Of a stretch of DNA of 64,000 nt, positions 46,443-56,139 are shown piece after piece (the first letter of the stretch is position 1; each line of letters opens with the position of its first letter). The stretch covers positions 39,749 to 103,748 of the forward strand of contig CAYOZN010000020.1 in assembly GCA_964408455.1 (NCBI GenBank). The letters run 5' to 3'. The position numbers were made by a program, and so were the translations under genes. This DNA comes from CAYOZN01 sp964408455 (GTDB lineage Bacteria; Planctomycetota; Phycisphaerae; UBA1845; UTPLA1). The notes beneath the pieces were generated by a model. It worked only from the letters and a program-made list of their open reading frames with translations. It made no database searches and was not told the DNA's origin.

Positions 46443-47105
46443 CTATCGATGACAGATCGTGCAGTCGGTCAGGCGCCCGCCTGCCGACTCGATGGCGTAG
46501 CGCTCCACCAGTTGCCGGCCGTTGTCGTATTCGCGACGACGCTCGTCCCATCCCTGTTCAAAGACCAGCTCGCGCGCGCGGATGAACTGCTCCGGCTCGC
46601 GATGGCATTCAAGACACCACTCCATGTGCAGCGTCGAATGCCGCCAGGTCAGCGGCATCAGGTGAACCGGCCCGTGGCACGTCTCGCACCCCACGCCCTT
46701 CTGCACGTGTATGCTGTGATCGAAGTACACGAAGTCCGGCAGATCGTTGACCCGCTGCCATGCGATGGGCACCTCGTCCCGAAAGCCGTCGCGCACCGGC
46801 GCCAGCATCGGGCTGTCGACGTGAATCTGAGAATGACACGTCATGCATGTCGTCAGCGTCGGCATGCCCGCGTACGGGCTTACCTCGGCGAACGCGTGGC
46901 AATAGCGGCACTCGATCCCCAGCTCGTTGACGTGGTGGCGATGGCTGAACGGAACCGGCTGGTCGAGTACGACTCCCGCCCGCGTCACGTACGGCGAGCG
47001 AAGCAGTGCAGCCCAGATCCAGAGCGCCAACGCGAGGATCCCCACGCTCCCCAGGATGCTCGCCTTGGATATGACGTTGGCGATCGGGGGAAAAGTCTGG
47101 GCCAT
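46443..47105 (-). CDS. actA: Alternative complex III pentaheme cytochrome ActA
   Basis: This 220-residue protein is anchored by an N-terminal helix (about residues 17-35). It has five CxxCH heme sites: CRYCH, CMTCH, CETCH, CLECH and CTICH. This count is exactly that of ActA. Additional histidines (FSHRHH, FDHSIHVQ, RHSTLHMEW) can act as distal ligands. It is the first gene of the operon and probably faces the periplasm, accepting electrons from ActB. Confidence 0.96.
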   Translation of the reverse strand: MAQTFPPIANVISKASILGSVGILALALWIWAALLRSPYVTRAGVVLDQPVPFSHRHHVNELGIECRYCHAFAEVSPYAGMPTLTTCMTCHSQIHVDSPMLAPVRDGFRDEVPIAWQRVNDLPDFVYFDHSIHVQKGVGCETCHGPVHLMPLTWRHSTLHMEWCLECHREPEQFIRARELVFEQGWDERRREYDNGRQLVERYAIESAGGRLTDCTICHR

Positions 47106-47337
47106 ACGGTTCCCAAAGTGTTCTGTGCATCGTCAATGGAAGCGCCCGGCAGCGGGACAGACGCCCCGCCGCCGCAGCGGACCCGGCCCGTTGTTCAGCG
47201 CACCAGGCGCGGCCAAAGGCTTCCCGCTGCGTAGTGTGTGACTGTATCGGAAGCGGATGTCGCCACCCTGAGGGTGGAATGAAGGATGTGAAAGTCTGGA
47301 AACGGCAAGCGGCCGGCGACGGCGCCAACGCCCGGCC
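47106..47337. promoter_or_regulatory. Likely promoter region of the respiratory operon
   Basis: This 230-bp gap ahead of actA contains no gene. A perfect small hairpin, CCACCC-TGA-GGGTGG (47263-47277), lies about 160 bp before the actA start. No clear -35/-10 boxes are seen, so the start site is not assigned. Confidence 0.4.
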
Positions 47338-47559
47338 TCAGCGCCGCGGCAGGCTGATGACCAGCACGCCGATGCCCGCCAGGAGCGCTCCAAAGATCAT
47401 GCCGCTGTTGGCAAAGCCCAGGCCTGCCTCGGCGAAGGCCGTGTATGGCAGTGATGCATCACTCATGCCGGGCGTGCCAAAGAGTGCAAACACGCCGGTA
47501 CCGACAAGAACGAGTGCCGCTCCCGCGATTCGCAGGGCGCACGATTTGCGATTGGTCAC
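47338..47559 (-). CDS. Small two-helix membrane protein (73 residues)
   Basis: Starts at GTG 47559, 8 bases after a strong AGGAGG; the only nearby ATG is followed at once by a stop. Two hydrophobic segments (AGAALVLVGTGVFALFG and SGMIFGALLAGIGVLVISL) indicate a membrane protein. It lies in front of the respiratory operon on the same strand, but I recognise no family. Function unknown. Confidence 0.7.
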   Translation of the reverse strand: MTNRKSCALRIAGAALVLVGTGVFALFGTPGMSDASLPYTAFAEAGLGFANSGMIFGALLAGIGVLVISLPRR

Positions 47560-47719
47560 GCTACATCCCTCCTGAAGATCCAGCGACCATTCTCCCCAGG
47601 CAGGATTTCGCCACGCTGAACACAACCTGACAATCGTGAAAACCTGGCCCGTTTCCCGGCGCTTCAGGCGCTCGCGCTGCGGCACACCGGCGCCCCGCCT
47701 GTGCCCGCCAGCCTCGCAC

Positions 47720-49177
47720 TCAAAACTCCGGCGCCACCGGCAGTTGCACGACGAACTCCGCCCCTCCGGCCGCGCGATTCCGCGCCACAATCGCCCCGCC
47801 GTGCAGCGACACCACCGACTTGGCGATCGCCAGCCCCAGGCCCGCCGACCCCGCATACCTGGGTTGCCGATGATCCCCGACGCCATATTCAAACACCTGC
47901 GGAAGCACTTCCTGCGATATGCCCGGCCCCGTGTCCTGCACCACCATGTTCACCTGGTCCGCACCGGGAATAACGCGCACGTCGATGACCCCGCCCGCCG
48001 GCGTGTACCGGATGCAGTTGTTCAGCAGGTTTTCCACCATCGACTTCAAGAGGTCGAAGTCGCCCTTGACCAGCGGCTCGTGGGTGCCATCGCTGTTCTC
48101 GAATCGCGGAACGATGCGCACCTCCCGCTGCTCGGCCTCGCGCCGGTAGCGCCGGATTGACGACATGACCACTTCTTCCAGCGACACCACCGTGGGAAAC
48201 GTGGCCGGCTGGCCGCTCCGGGCCTGGGCCATGATCAGAAATCCCTCGATGGTCCGCAGAAGATCGCGCAAGTCCTGTTCGACCAGCCTGGTGAACTGCA
48301 CGTCGCGTTCGTTGCGATTTTCCTTGCCGTTCAGCGCCGCCGCTTCGCCCAGCAGGATCGACAGTGGCGTCTTCAGCTCGTGCGACACTTCGGAAATAAA
48401 CCGCCGCTGGCGCTCAAACTCGCTTCGAAGCTGTTCGAGCATCACGTTCAGCGCCGTCACCATCTCCTCTATTTCAGAATCCGTCGTCTTGACCCGGACA
48501 GGCTCATCGAGCGAGCCCGCCGCGATGCTGCGCACCTGACGCGCCATCGAATCCAGCGGCGCCAGCGATCGCAGCACCACGAACCAGGACACGATTCCCG
48601 ATATGACCAGGCTCACCGTCGTGAAGACGATCAAGAGCTGTCGCACCTGGCGGATCGACGATTCCACCGGCGCAGTGGCCGCAGCCACCCGCAGCTCGTA
48701 CGTCGGTCCGCCGGGCACCGCGCGGACGAGCCTGGCCTGGCGGTAGCGCTCCTGCCTTCCGCCCTGCGGCTTCGCGCGCTCGCGGGCCCGGATCGTCGCC
48801 ACCTCCAGGCCCTCGACATGCGTGGCAGCGCTCGGTGAATCCGCTTCGTCCAGCCGGTTTCGGCCCCAGCCCGGCGACGAGATCGTCAGATCGCGATCGG
48901 TGAAGCGCAACTCATACGCGAAATCTTCGGTGTCAAAGGGAGAAAGTGCCTCAATAATGGCACCCGGGACATGGGGCGCTTCCCCCGGCCCGGCCGCCGC
49001 GTCGACAGCCTCGGACAGGCGAAGCGCCTGACGGGCGAGCTGTTCGTCGAACCGGCCGCGGATGTGTCGGCTGCGGATGGTGTCGACCGTGGTCCAGAGG
49101 ACAATCTGCAGGCAGCCGAACAGGATCAGATAAAATGAGGTCAGTTTGAAACGGAGACTGCGGAATCGCCCGCCCAT
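47720..49177 (-). CDS. Membrane sensor histidine kinase with HAMP domain
   Basis: This 485-residue kinase has two membrane helices (about residues 11-30 and 175-197) around a periplasmic domain of about 140 residues. A HAMP linker (PLDSMARQVRSIAAGSLDEPVR) follows, then HisKA with SEVSHELKTPLSILLGE (phospho-His) and HATPase with NLLNNCIRYTPAGG, QDTGPGIS and GLGLAIAKSVVSLHGG. ATG 49177 has GGAGG about 6 bases before it; a TTG overlapping the regulator stop is the alternative. It pairs with the regulator at 49195. Confidence 0.95.
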   Translation of the reverse strand: MGGRFRSLRFKLTSFYLILFGCLQIVLWTTVDTIRSRHIRGRFDEQLARQALRLSEAVDAAAGPGEAPHVPGAIIEALSPFDTEDFAYELRFTDRDLTISSPGWGRNRLDEADSPSAATHVEGLEVATIRARERAKPQGGRQERYRQARLVRAVPGGPTYELRVAAATAPVESSIRQVRQLLIVFTTVSLVISGIVSWFVVLRSLAPLDSMARQVRSIAAGSLDEPVRVKTTDSEIEEMVTALNVMLEQLRSEFERQRRFISEVSHELKTPLSILLGEAAALNGKENRNERDVQFTRLVEQDLRDLLRTIEGFLIMAQARSGQPATFPTVVSLEEVVMSSIRRYRREAEQREVRIVPRFENSDGTHEPLVKGDFDLLKSMVENLLNNCIRYTPAGGVIDVRVIPGADQVNMVVQDTGPGISQEVLPQVFEYGVGDHRQPRYAGSAGLGLAIAKSVVSLHGGAIVARNRAAGGAEFVVQLPVAPEF

Positions 49178-49194
49178 GGCTCCCTCCGCGGGCG

Positions 49195-49881
49195 TCAACC
49201 GCCCGGAGGGCCGTCAGCGCTCAGTACATAGCCGGTGCCGATGATCGTGTGAATCAGCTTGGGCTCATCGCCGCGCTGGATCTTGCTGCGCAGCCGCGAA
49301 ACATACACCTCGATCACGTTGCTCTCGTCTTCCAGCGTCATGTCCCACACGTGCTCGCCGATCATCGTGCGCGTCAGAACGCGGTGAGGATTGCGCATGA
49401 AGTACTCGAGCAGCGCAAACTCCTTCGTCGACAAACGAATCGGCCGTCCGCCGCGATTAACCCGTCGCGTCGTCAGGTCCATCTCCAGGTTGTCGTGCTT
49501 CAGCACCGCGCCTTCCACCGCTCGCGCACGGCGCATCAGCGCCCGCACCCGCGCAACGAGCTCTTCCGACTCGAAAGGCTTCGTCAGATAGTCGTCCGCA
49601 CCCGTATCCAGGCCCGTCACCTTGTCGTTGGTCGACGACAGCGCCGTCAGCATCAGCACCGGCGTGTTCACACCCCGGCGTCGCACGTTGCGGCACACCT
49701 GAAATCCGTCGTGATCCGGCAGCATCACGTCCAGGATGATCCCGTCGTAGGCGCCGGTCGCCGCCATCTCCTCACCGCTGTAACCGGTGTTGGCCACATC
49801 GACGTTGTATGTGTGTTCGGAAAGTGCCTTGCGGATGATCTCCGCCATACGTGGATTATCTTCAACAACGAGAAATCGCAT
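49195..49881 (-). CDS. OmpR-family response regulator
   Basis: This 228-residue regulator has a receiver domain (VVEDNPRM, phospho-acceptor in IILDVMLPDHDG, MLTALSS, TKPFESEEL) and a winged-helix effector domain (LTRTMIGEHVWDMTLEDESN, VIEVYVSRLRSKI). I used the second of two close ATGs (49881) because GGGAG lies 7 bases before it; 49887 is the alternative. It is encoded directly ahead of its kinase. Confidence 0.95.
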   Translation of the reverse strand: MRFLVVEDNPRMAEIIRKALSEHTYNVDVANTGYSGEEMAATGAYDGIILDVMLPDHDGFQVCRNVRRRGVNTPVLMLTALSSTNDKVTGLDTGADDYLTKPFESEELVARVRALMRRARAVEGAVLKHDNLEMDLTTRRVNRGGRPIRLSTKEFALLEYFMRNPHRVLTRTMIGEHVWDMTLEDESNVIEVYVSRLRSKIQRGDEPKLIHTIIGTGYVLSADGPPGG

Positions 49882-50178
49882 ACTCATGCTCCCACGCGCC
49901 CCTTTCCCTCGTGTTAACAGGTGCCCAGCCGCACGACAGCAGTATTTAAGCAGAGCGCGCGCCGACAAATCAAGTGAAACATTGCGCCCTAGGTCAATCC
50001 CCGATACCGATATACTGTTCCCCACTTACCGCGCCATCAGGAACTCACGTACCACGTACCAGCCATGCCCGCACCGACTCACGACCGCTGCCCCGGCAAC
50101 ACGCGGCAGCCGCGCAAGTCGCTCTTAAACCATCTCAACTGCACTGCTTTGCCGAAGCGCATCGCGCGTACCAGCCCT

Positions 50179-51336
50179 TCAGCCGGCCGCGGGCCTCAGC
50201 CCCGCTTCATCTTCTTCCAGTTCGAGCTTGAATGAAATCAGCTTGACCAGATCGCGAATCGACACCATGCCCACCAGCCGACCGTGATCCACCACCATCA
50301 ATCGCGCCGAGTCCTGGCTCCTGGCCCGCGTCAACGCGCGGATCGCATCCTCGCCCGGTGAAATCGTGTTCTGCGGAAGACACGGCTGCGCCAGATCCGC
50401 CACCCGCGTCATCGGCCAGTTCTCCCGCGGCACCTGCTTCACCTGCTCCGTCGAGACGCAGCCAATCAGTTCGCCGTTCCGGGCGACGGGAAACATGGGA
50501 TGATGGTGCTTGTAGATATAGTTCTCCACCAGCTCCGCGACCGACGTCTCCGGCGGCACCGTCAGCGGATTGGGCTCCATCACCCGCGCGACCGTCTCGC
50601 CTTCCAGCACTCGCCGCACCAGCACCTGCTGATACGACATCTGCGCCGCCGAACGCAGGAACGATCCCAGCAGTATCCACCACAGGCCGCCGATCAAATT
50701 GCCGCTGATTATGCTGATCAGCCCCAGCCCCAGAAGCACGATGCCGAAGCCCATTCCGATATTCGATGTCACCCGAGTGGCACGGCGGAGGCTCTTCCAG
50801 GCATGCCACAGCGCCGATCGCAGCACCCGGCCGCCATCGAGCGGAAACGCCGGGATCATGTTGAACACCACCAGCACGATGTTCATCGTCGCCAGAAAGC
50901 CGAGCACCGCACTCGCGGCCTGCGGCCCGCGCCACGCATCCAGCGCCGCCGCGATGCCCCACGCCCCCAGCCCGATGGCGACGCTCACGATCGGCCCCGC
51001 GATGGCAACCTGGAACTCCGCCCGCGCCCCCGGCGGCTCGTCCTCCATCTCCGCCACGCCGCCGAAGATGAACAGCGTGATGCCGCGCATGCGCATGCCG
51101 TGCCGGCGCGCAACCAGCGCGTGCCCCAATTCGTGCAGAACGATCGACGTGAACAGCCCCAACGCCCCCGCCACGCCCATCAGCCAGTACGTCGTCGCGC
51201 TCTGACCCGGCCAGCCCATCGGAAACCACTGCACCGCCAGCGACCACGTCGCCAGCACCGCGATGAACAGCCAGCTCAAATCGATGAAGATTGGAAATCC
51301 GAAGGCCCGGAAGAGCTGGTAGCGCTTGATGAACAT
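50179..51336 (-). CDS. M50-family intramembrane metalloprotease with CBS domains
   Basis: This 385-residue membrane protein is a site-2-protease-like enzyme. The zinc motif HELGH lies in helix 3 (SIVLHELGHALVARRHGM) and the distal metal ligand in NMIPAFPLDGGRVLRS. The C-terminal third is two CBS modules (MEPNPLTVPPETSVAELVEN and SPGEDAIRALTRARSQDS...VSIRDLVK) that may sense adenine nucleotides. Such proteases cleave membrane-bound regulators; the target is unknown. It shares orientation with the PRC-barrel and baeRF genes upstream. Confidence 0.94.
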   Translation of the reverse strand: MFIKRYQLFRAFGFPIFIDLSWLFIAVLATWSLAVQWFPMGWPGQSATTYWLMGVAGALGLFTSIVLHELGHALVARRHGMRMRGITLFIFGGVAEMEDEPPGARAEFQVAIAGPIVSVAIGLGAWGIAAALDAWRGPQAASAVLGFLATMNIVLVVFNMIPAFPLDGGRVLRSALWHAWKSLRRATRVTSNIGMGFGIVLLGLGLISIISGNLIGGLWWILLGSFLRSAAQMSYQQVLVRRVLEGETVARVMEPNPLTVPPETSVAELVENYIYKHHHPMFPVARNGELIGCVSTEQVKQVPRENWPMTRVADLAQPCLPQNTISPGEDAIRALTRARSQDSARLMVVDHGRLVGMVSIRDLVKLISFKLELEEDEAGLRPAAG

Positions 51337-51468
51337 TAGTGCGACGCCTTCATGTCTCTTCGCTCAACGGTCGAGTGCACCGGATCACCCGCACGAACTT
51401 CTGTGCGCCATCGCCGGAAGGTATGTGTTCCGCTACGTCCCTGTTACCTCGCGCAACCCCGCTGGCAG

Positions 51469-52236
51469 TCACTGCTCCCAGTACGACGGCCGGCCGTAAA
51501 AATCGTACAGGCGCACCTCGTACTCCCGATTGATCGGCGCCGAAGGATCGAACGGCGGGCTCGTCTTGATCGACTCCTGGTCGAGGTTCACGTTCACCCA
51601 CTTCTCGTGCCAGTCGATTGAGCGAATCCATCCCGGCGCCACCAGCACCTTTCGGCCGGGCAGCCAGTTACGCGTATCCACCACCATATAGCGCACGACC
51701 CAGCCTTCATCGTCGACGATGAAGTCCTCGACGTGACCGATCTCGCCGTCTGTGGCCTTGATGTAGTAGCTGATCACCTCGCGGGCGCTTCGCAGATGCA
51801 CATCGCCCGAATGCACCTCCGCATGCGTCTCGTGACCCGCCTGCCGCTGCCGCGTTCGTTCCACCACCCCGGTCCCCGGCTGACTGAACGCCGGCGCCGG
51901 GACATCGTACGGCGACCAATACACCGGCCAGTCGTAGTGACTGGCCAGTTCCTTCTCCACCTGCCGTGAAACCGGCAGATCAGCGTCCACCCCGGGGCTG
52001 GATCGCACCTGCTCCCGCGTCAGCGTCAGCCCGACCTGCCGCGTGATTCCGTCGGCACGCCGGATCGATACCGGAGATATCAGCACCTGCCGCCCCGGCA
52101 AAATCGACCGCGTTCCCACCACCACGTACCGCACGTGCCAGGATTCATCGTCGAATAGAAAGTCGCTGATGCTGCCCAGTTCACCATCAGTCGCGATCAC
52201 GTTGTAACCTCGAAGATCCTTGACGCTTCGCAACAT
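51469..52236 (-). CDS. Protein with two PRC-barrel domains
   Basis: This 255-residue cytoplasmic protein is built of two PRC-barrel domains (about 1-85 and 145-235). Each contains the pattern ATDGE.G...DF..DDE.W.VRY.VV.TR..LPGR.VL, in a clear internal duplication. A Gln/His-rich linker (RTRQRQAGHETHAEVHSGDV) separates them. PRC-barrels bind RNA or photosynthetic or division proteins, so function cannot be assigned. It sits next to a protease with CBS domains and a baeRF protein. Confidence 0.9.
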   Translation of the reverse strand: MLRSVKDLRGYNVIATDGELGSISDFLFDDESWHVRYVVVGTRSILPGRQVLISPVSIRRADGITRQVGLTLTREQVRSSPGVDADLPVSRQVEKELASHYDWPVYWSPYDVPAPAFSQPGTGVVERTRQRQAGHETHAEVHSGDVHLRSAREVISYYIKATDGEIGHVEDFIVDDEGWVVRYMVVDTRNWLPGRKVLVAPGWIRSIDWHEKWVNVNLDQESIKTSPPFDPSAPINREYEVRLYDFYGRPSYWEQ

Positions 52237-52399
52237 CGTTCACCGCCCGTCCTTTCGTTGTGGGCCGCGCCCCAGGGGCATGAGTGGTCGCGCGGAACGA
52301 TCTTCCGCCGATTAACCCGATAGTAGTACCACCGGATTTCGGCAGGTGTAGCGCTTTATTACAGATCGGACAGCAACGCCGTAACGCGTCGCACTGCCA

Positions 52400-53563
52400 T
52401 CAGCCGATCTCGTACCGCAGTTCCGCCGCTGCCGGCACGCCATCCGGCATGCTGTCGCCATCAACCACCGCCACCGTCCCCCCTCGATTCAGCGTCTGAA
52501 TGGCCGCGACGTTCAACAGATCTTCGCTGTCGACCTGACGCCCGTCGTGTACCTCGACGCCCTCGGTCGTGGCCACCCATCGGCCCCATACCTGCTGGCG
52601 GTCCGGCACCAGCAGCGTCTTCACCCGTCCTGCCCACGCCTCCCTCACTACTTGCTCCACGCTGGTGACGCCTTTCTCCGCGGCGATCGCTTCCGCCATT
52701 CTCGCCACGATCCGTCGCTGCACGTCGTCCAGCCGTTCCGCCACGATGGGCCATGCCTTTCGATGAAGCTCCAATAGCGATGCCATATCCGGATTGCCGA
52801 TCACCGCCTCGCGCACCAGGTGTTGATAACGGCTGACGCCCTGGTACTGCGGCACCAGCGTCACGTCTGCCGCCAGAATCAGAGGCGCCGCGCTCCCGCG
52901 CAGAATGCGCCAGACGTTCGCCTCGATCTCCCGCAGATAGTGCAGAATGCGCTCACTCTCCGGTCGCTCCGAGCCGCCCTGCCCGTGAAAAATCGCCGAT
53001 TGTTCCGGCACCCCCGGCGTCGAAAGCGAATGGAGCTGAAGCTGCTCTGACGTGTCGTCGTCATAGCCGAGGTCCATCAACCCCTCCGGCGCCTGCCTCA
53101 GCGCGATCTCGTTCAGTCCGAAGCGCGTTCCATGCATCAGCCGGACGCGGTTCAGGCTCAGCGCCAGCACGTAGAAGTCGCTGCCGTTCTCGACCGCCCC
53201 GATCAGCGGCGTCACCTGGAACATCGATCCCGCCGTGACCAGTTCCTCAAAGGAAACGGGCACCTGCCGCACGCGAATCCGCTCCGGGCCCATGAAGATT
53301 GCCAGTCCCCCGCTCTGGTTAAAACGAAACCATCCGTCCGCCACCGCGCTGCGAAGCTCTTCGAATCGCTGCCGCAACTTTCCGCGATCGTATCCCGTCA
53401 GCGATTCGGCCCGCCGCTCAGCGTCGGTCAGCAGGTTCTTCAGCCGAACCGTGTCGCCGCGCACTTCGGGCCCTGGTCCGTGCGTCGGCGCGAAGATCGA
53501 AATCGCGATCGATGGTGCTTTGGCCGCGAGCGATCTGATGTGATCGAGTGTCAGAACGGCCAT
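52400..53563 (-). CDS. baeRF-like protein (archaeo-eukaryotic release-factor-related family)
   Basis: This 387-residue protein resembles the bacterial aeRF1-related families (baeRF3-type), with the central domain LILAADVTLVPQYQGVSRY and the C-terminal VAAIQTLNRGGTVAVVDGDSMPDG block. The N-terminal half has ISIFAPTHGPGPEVRGDTVRLKNLL. Family members are proposed to act at ribosomes or in stress; this remains inferred. The start is ambiguous: ATG 53563 is used, and ATG 53596 would add 11 residues. Confidence 0.8.
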   Translation of the reverse strand: MAVLTLDHIRSLAAKAPSIAISIFAPTHGPGPEVRGDTVRLKNLLTDAERRAESLTGYDRGKLRQRFEELRSAVADGWFRFNQSGGLAIFMGPERIRVRQVPVSFEELVTAGSMFQVTPLIGAVENGSDFYVLALSLNRVRLMHGTRFGLNEIALRQAPEGLMDLGYDDDTSEQLQLHSLSTPGVPEQSAIFHGQGGSERPESERILHYLREIEANVWRILRGSAAPLILAADVTLVPQYQGVSRYQHLVREAVIGNPDMASLLELHRKAWPIVAERLDDVQRRIVARMAEAIAAEKGVTSVEQVVREAWAGRVKTLLVPDRQQVWGRWVATTEGVEVHDGRQVDSEDLLNVAAIQTLNRGGTVAVVDGDSMPDGVPAAAELRYEIG

Positions 53564-53630
53564 CGGCCGTCGTTCAGGCCTGGTGCGCAAGCGCATGGAG
53601 CACCCCGCGTCGCTGGTTGTCCAGTTGAAA

Positions 53631-53858
53631 TCAACTGTTGACGACGAACGTCACCTTCATGTCGACGCGGTACTCCGAGATGCGACCGTTCTCCACCATC
53701 ACCTTCTGCTCCTTGATCCACGCCCCCCGCACGTCCTCCACCGACTGGCACGCCCGCGCCAGCCCTCGCCGAATGGCGTCGCCGAAGCTCTCCGGCGACG
53801 ACGCGCTTAGCTCGATAACCTTTGCCACCGCTCCCGTTTCTTCCTTCGTGGCCGCCAT
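53631..53858 (-). CDS. Dodecin (flavin-binding protein)
   Basis: This 75-residue dodecin has KVIELSASSPESFGDAIRRGLARACQSVEDVRGAWIKEQKVMVENG in the usual order. Here the SPESF, AI.RG..RA and EQKV.VENGRI signatures match those of dodecameric flavin- or CoA-storage proteins. Residue IKEQ replaces the flavin-stacking Trp position by other residues, so flavin binding is uncertain. AGGAG is 7 bases before the ATG. It is followed by the baeRF gene on the same strand. Confidence 0.93.
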   Translation of the reverse strand: MAATKEETGAVAKVIELSASSPESFGDAIRRGLARACQSVEDVRGAWIKEQKVMVENGRISEYRVDMKVTFVVNS

Positions 53859-54150
53859 GCTCGTTCTCCTGATCGCGGTATGTTTCTGGCGAGTCTTCCG
53901 CCCGACTTACCTGAGGCGAGGCCGCCCAAGCCGTCGCGTTCGGCGCGCTGCGGCGACACTCTTCGCTAGGATAGGGGGCGCCGTTCAAATGCCCTTCAAT
54001 AATGCTTGAACGCCCGGTAAGGCCGAGTCCCGCGTCAATTTCTCCGCTTTCGCACCCAGCCCGCTGCTGCCCTGACGCATTAATCATGCGGCGCTCAGTC
54101 CCGCATCCATCGCGCGCGCAACAATTCAGAACATCGGGAGGAATTACGCT

Positions 54151-56139
54151 ATGCCGCTCAATGTCGCGCAAAAACTCATCGAATCGCATCTCGAATCCGG
54201 CACCATGTCGCCCGGAAACGAAATCGCCATTCGCATCGACCAGACGCTCACCCAGGACGCCACCGGCACCCTGGTCATGCTCGCACTCGAGGCCATGGCG
54301 CTCGAACGCGTCGAGACGGAACTCTCCGCACAATACGTCGATCACAACCTCGTTCAGGAAGATCACAAGAATCCCGACGACCACCTCTTCCTTTTCAGCG
54401 CGTGCCAGCGTTTTGGCATCTGGTACAGCCGCCCCGGCAACGGCGTCAGCCACCCCGTCCACCAGGAACGCTTCGGCGCACCCGGAAAAACCCTGCTCGG
54501 CTCCGACAGCCACACCCCGGCCGCCGGCGCCATCGGAATGCTGGCCATCGGCGCCGGCGGACTCGACGTCGCCATGGCCATGGCCGGTCATCCCTTCTAC
54601 TTCAAGATGCCACGCATACGAGGCGTGCACCTGACCGGCTCACTGCCCGACTGGGTCAGCGCAAAAGACGTGATCCTCGAAATGCTTCGCCGCCACGGCG
54701 TCGACGGCGCGACCGGATGGATCGTTGAATACTTCGGCCCCGGCCTCAACTGCCTCTCCGCCATGGATCGGCACGTCATCGCCAACATGGGCGCCGAATT
54801 GGGCGCAACCACGACCGTCTTTCCCTCAGACGAGAAAGTGCGCCGCTTTCTCGCCGCCCAACAGCGCGAATCCGAATGGATCGAGCTCATGGCCGACACC
54901 GGCGCGTGCTACGACGCCACCGATGAACTCGACCTTTCTTCCCTCGAACCACTGATCGCCATGCCGTCCAGCCCCGGCAACGTCCGCCCGGTGCGGGAAG
55001 TCGCCGGCGAGGATATCTACCAGGCATACGTCGGCTCGTCCGCCAACCCCGGTTACCGCGACTTCGCCATCGCCGCACAAATCGTCAAAGACCGCGTGAC
55101 GCACCCGCGCGTCTCTTTCGATATCAACCCCTCGTCGCGGCAGATACTCGAAAACCTCACCCGCGACAGCCACCTCTCAGCACTCATCCGCGCAGGCGCC
55201 CGCATCCACCAGGCCGGCTGCAACGGCTGTATCGGCATGGGCCAGGCGCCCGCCACCAAACGAATCAGCCTGCGCACCGTGCCGCGCAACTTCCCCGGGC
55301 GCAGCGGCACTCGCGAAGACAAGGTGTGCCTCGTCAGCCCCGAAACGGCGGCCGCCTCCGCCCTCACCGGCAAGATCACCGATCCGCGCACGCTGAACAT
55401 GTCTTATCCATGCGTTCGCGAACCCGAAGATCCGGTCATCATTCATGGCATGCTGCTGCCGCCGTTGCCGCCCGGCGAGGCCCGCCGCGTCGAGCTCATT
55501 AAGGGTCCCAACATCTCCAGCCTGCCCCGGCTCGATCCGCTGCCGGATGACTTCGAGCTCCCCGTGCTGCTCAAGCTCGGCGACGACGTCTCGACCGACG
55601 AAATACTCCCCGCCGGCACACGCGTGCTTCCATATCGCAGCAACGTCGAGGCAATCAGCCGCTTTGCCTTCGAGAGACTGGACACCTCCTACCCTGAACG
55701 CGCCGCACAGGTCACCAACACCGGTCACCTGGTCCTCGCCGGCCGCAACTATGGCCAGGGCTCCAGCCGCGAACACGCCGCCCTGGCCCCACGCTATCTC
55801 GGGCTGAGAGTCGTCATCGCCCGCAGCATCGCCCGCATACACGAACAGAACTTGGTGAATTTCGGAGTCCTGCCGCTGACGTTCGACAACGCCGACGACT
55901 ACGCCGCGATCGAACAGGGCGACATCGTCGCCATTCACCGCGTCCGCCACGCCCTCGAGCACGGCGAACCGGTGCTGGCCATCGTCGAATCAAAGTCGTT
56001 GGAAGTGCCGCTGAACCACGCGCTGTCTTCCCGGCAGGTCCAGGCCCTGCTCGCCGGCGGTCTCTTCAACTGGGTCGCCCAGCACTCTGGACGCGAATAC
56101 GCCGCCAACCCGGAGTTCTCCGCCTCCGCCCGCTCGTAA
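54151..56139 (+). CDS. Aconitate hydratase, short (Aquifex-type) form
   Basis: This 662-residue enzyme of the aconitase superfamily isomerises citrate to isocitrate in the TCA cycle. Its length and lack of spacing between domains match the single-chain short type. Catalytic and cluster segments are GSDSHTPAAGAIG, LGATTTVFPSD and AGCNGCIGMG (cluster Cys357 and Cys360), then the swivel domain with GDDVSTDEILPAGT and YGQGSSREHAALAPRYLG. The third cluster cysteine normally in a GSCTN motif is here GSSAN (Ser297), so one ligand is missing or different. GGAGGAA is 8 bases before the ATG. It stands alone, divergent from the dodecin gene. Confidence 0.93.
   Translation: MPLNVAQKLIESHLESGTMSPGNEIAIRIDQTLTQDATGTLVMLALEAMALERVETELSAQYVDHNLVQEDHKNPDDHLFLFSACQRFGIWYSRPGNGVSHPVHQERFGAPGKTLLGSDSHTPAAGAIGMLAIGAGGLDVAMAMAGHPFYFKMPRIRGVHLTGSLPDWVSAKDVILEMLRRHGVDGATGWIVEYFGPGLNCLSAMDRHVIANMGAELGATTTVFPSDEKVRRFLAAQQRESEWIELMADTGACYDATDELDLSSLEPLIAMPSSPGNVRPVREVAGEDIYQAYVGSSANPGYRDFAIAAQIVKDRVTHPRVSFDINPSSRQILENLTRDSHLSALIRAGARIHQAGCNGCIGMGQAPATKRISLRTVPRNFPGRSGTREDKVCLVSPETAAASALTGKITDPRTLNMSYPCVREPEDPVIIHGMLLPPLPPGEARRVELIKGPNISSLPRLDPLPDDFELPVLLKLGDDVSTDEILPAGTRVLPYRSNVEAISRFAFERLDTSYPERAAQVTNTGHLVLAGRNYGQGSSREHAALAPRYLGLRVVIARSIARIHEQNLVNFGVLPLTFDNADDYAAIEQGDIVAIHRVRHALEHGEPVLAIVESKSLEVPLNHALSSRQVQALLAGGLFNWVAQHSGREYAANPEFSASARS

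Noticed and set aside
43750..46452. 900-residue open frame on the plus strand
   Set aside because: It is antisense to actB, whose protein has all the expected iron-sulfur motifs; the long opposite frame is a GC-rich artefact.
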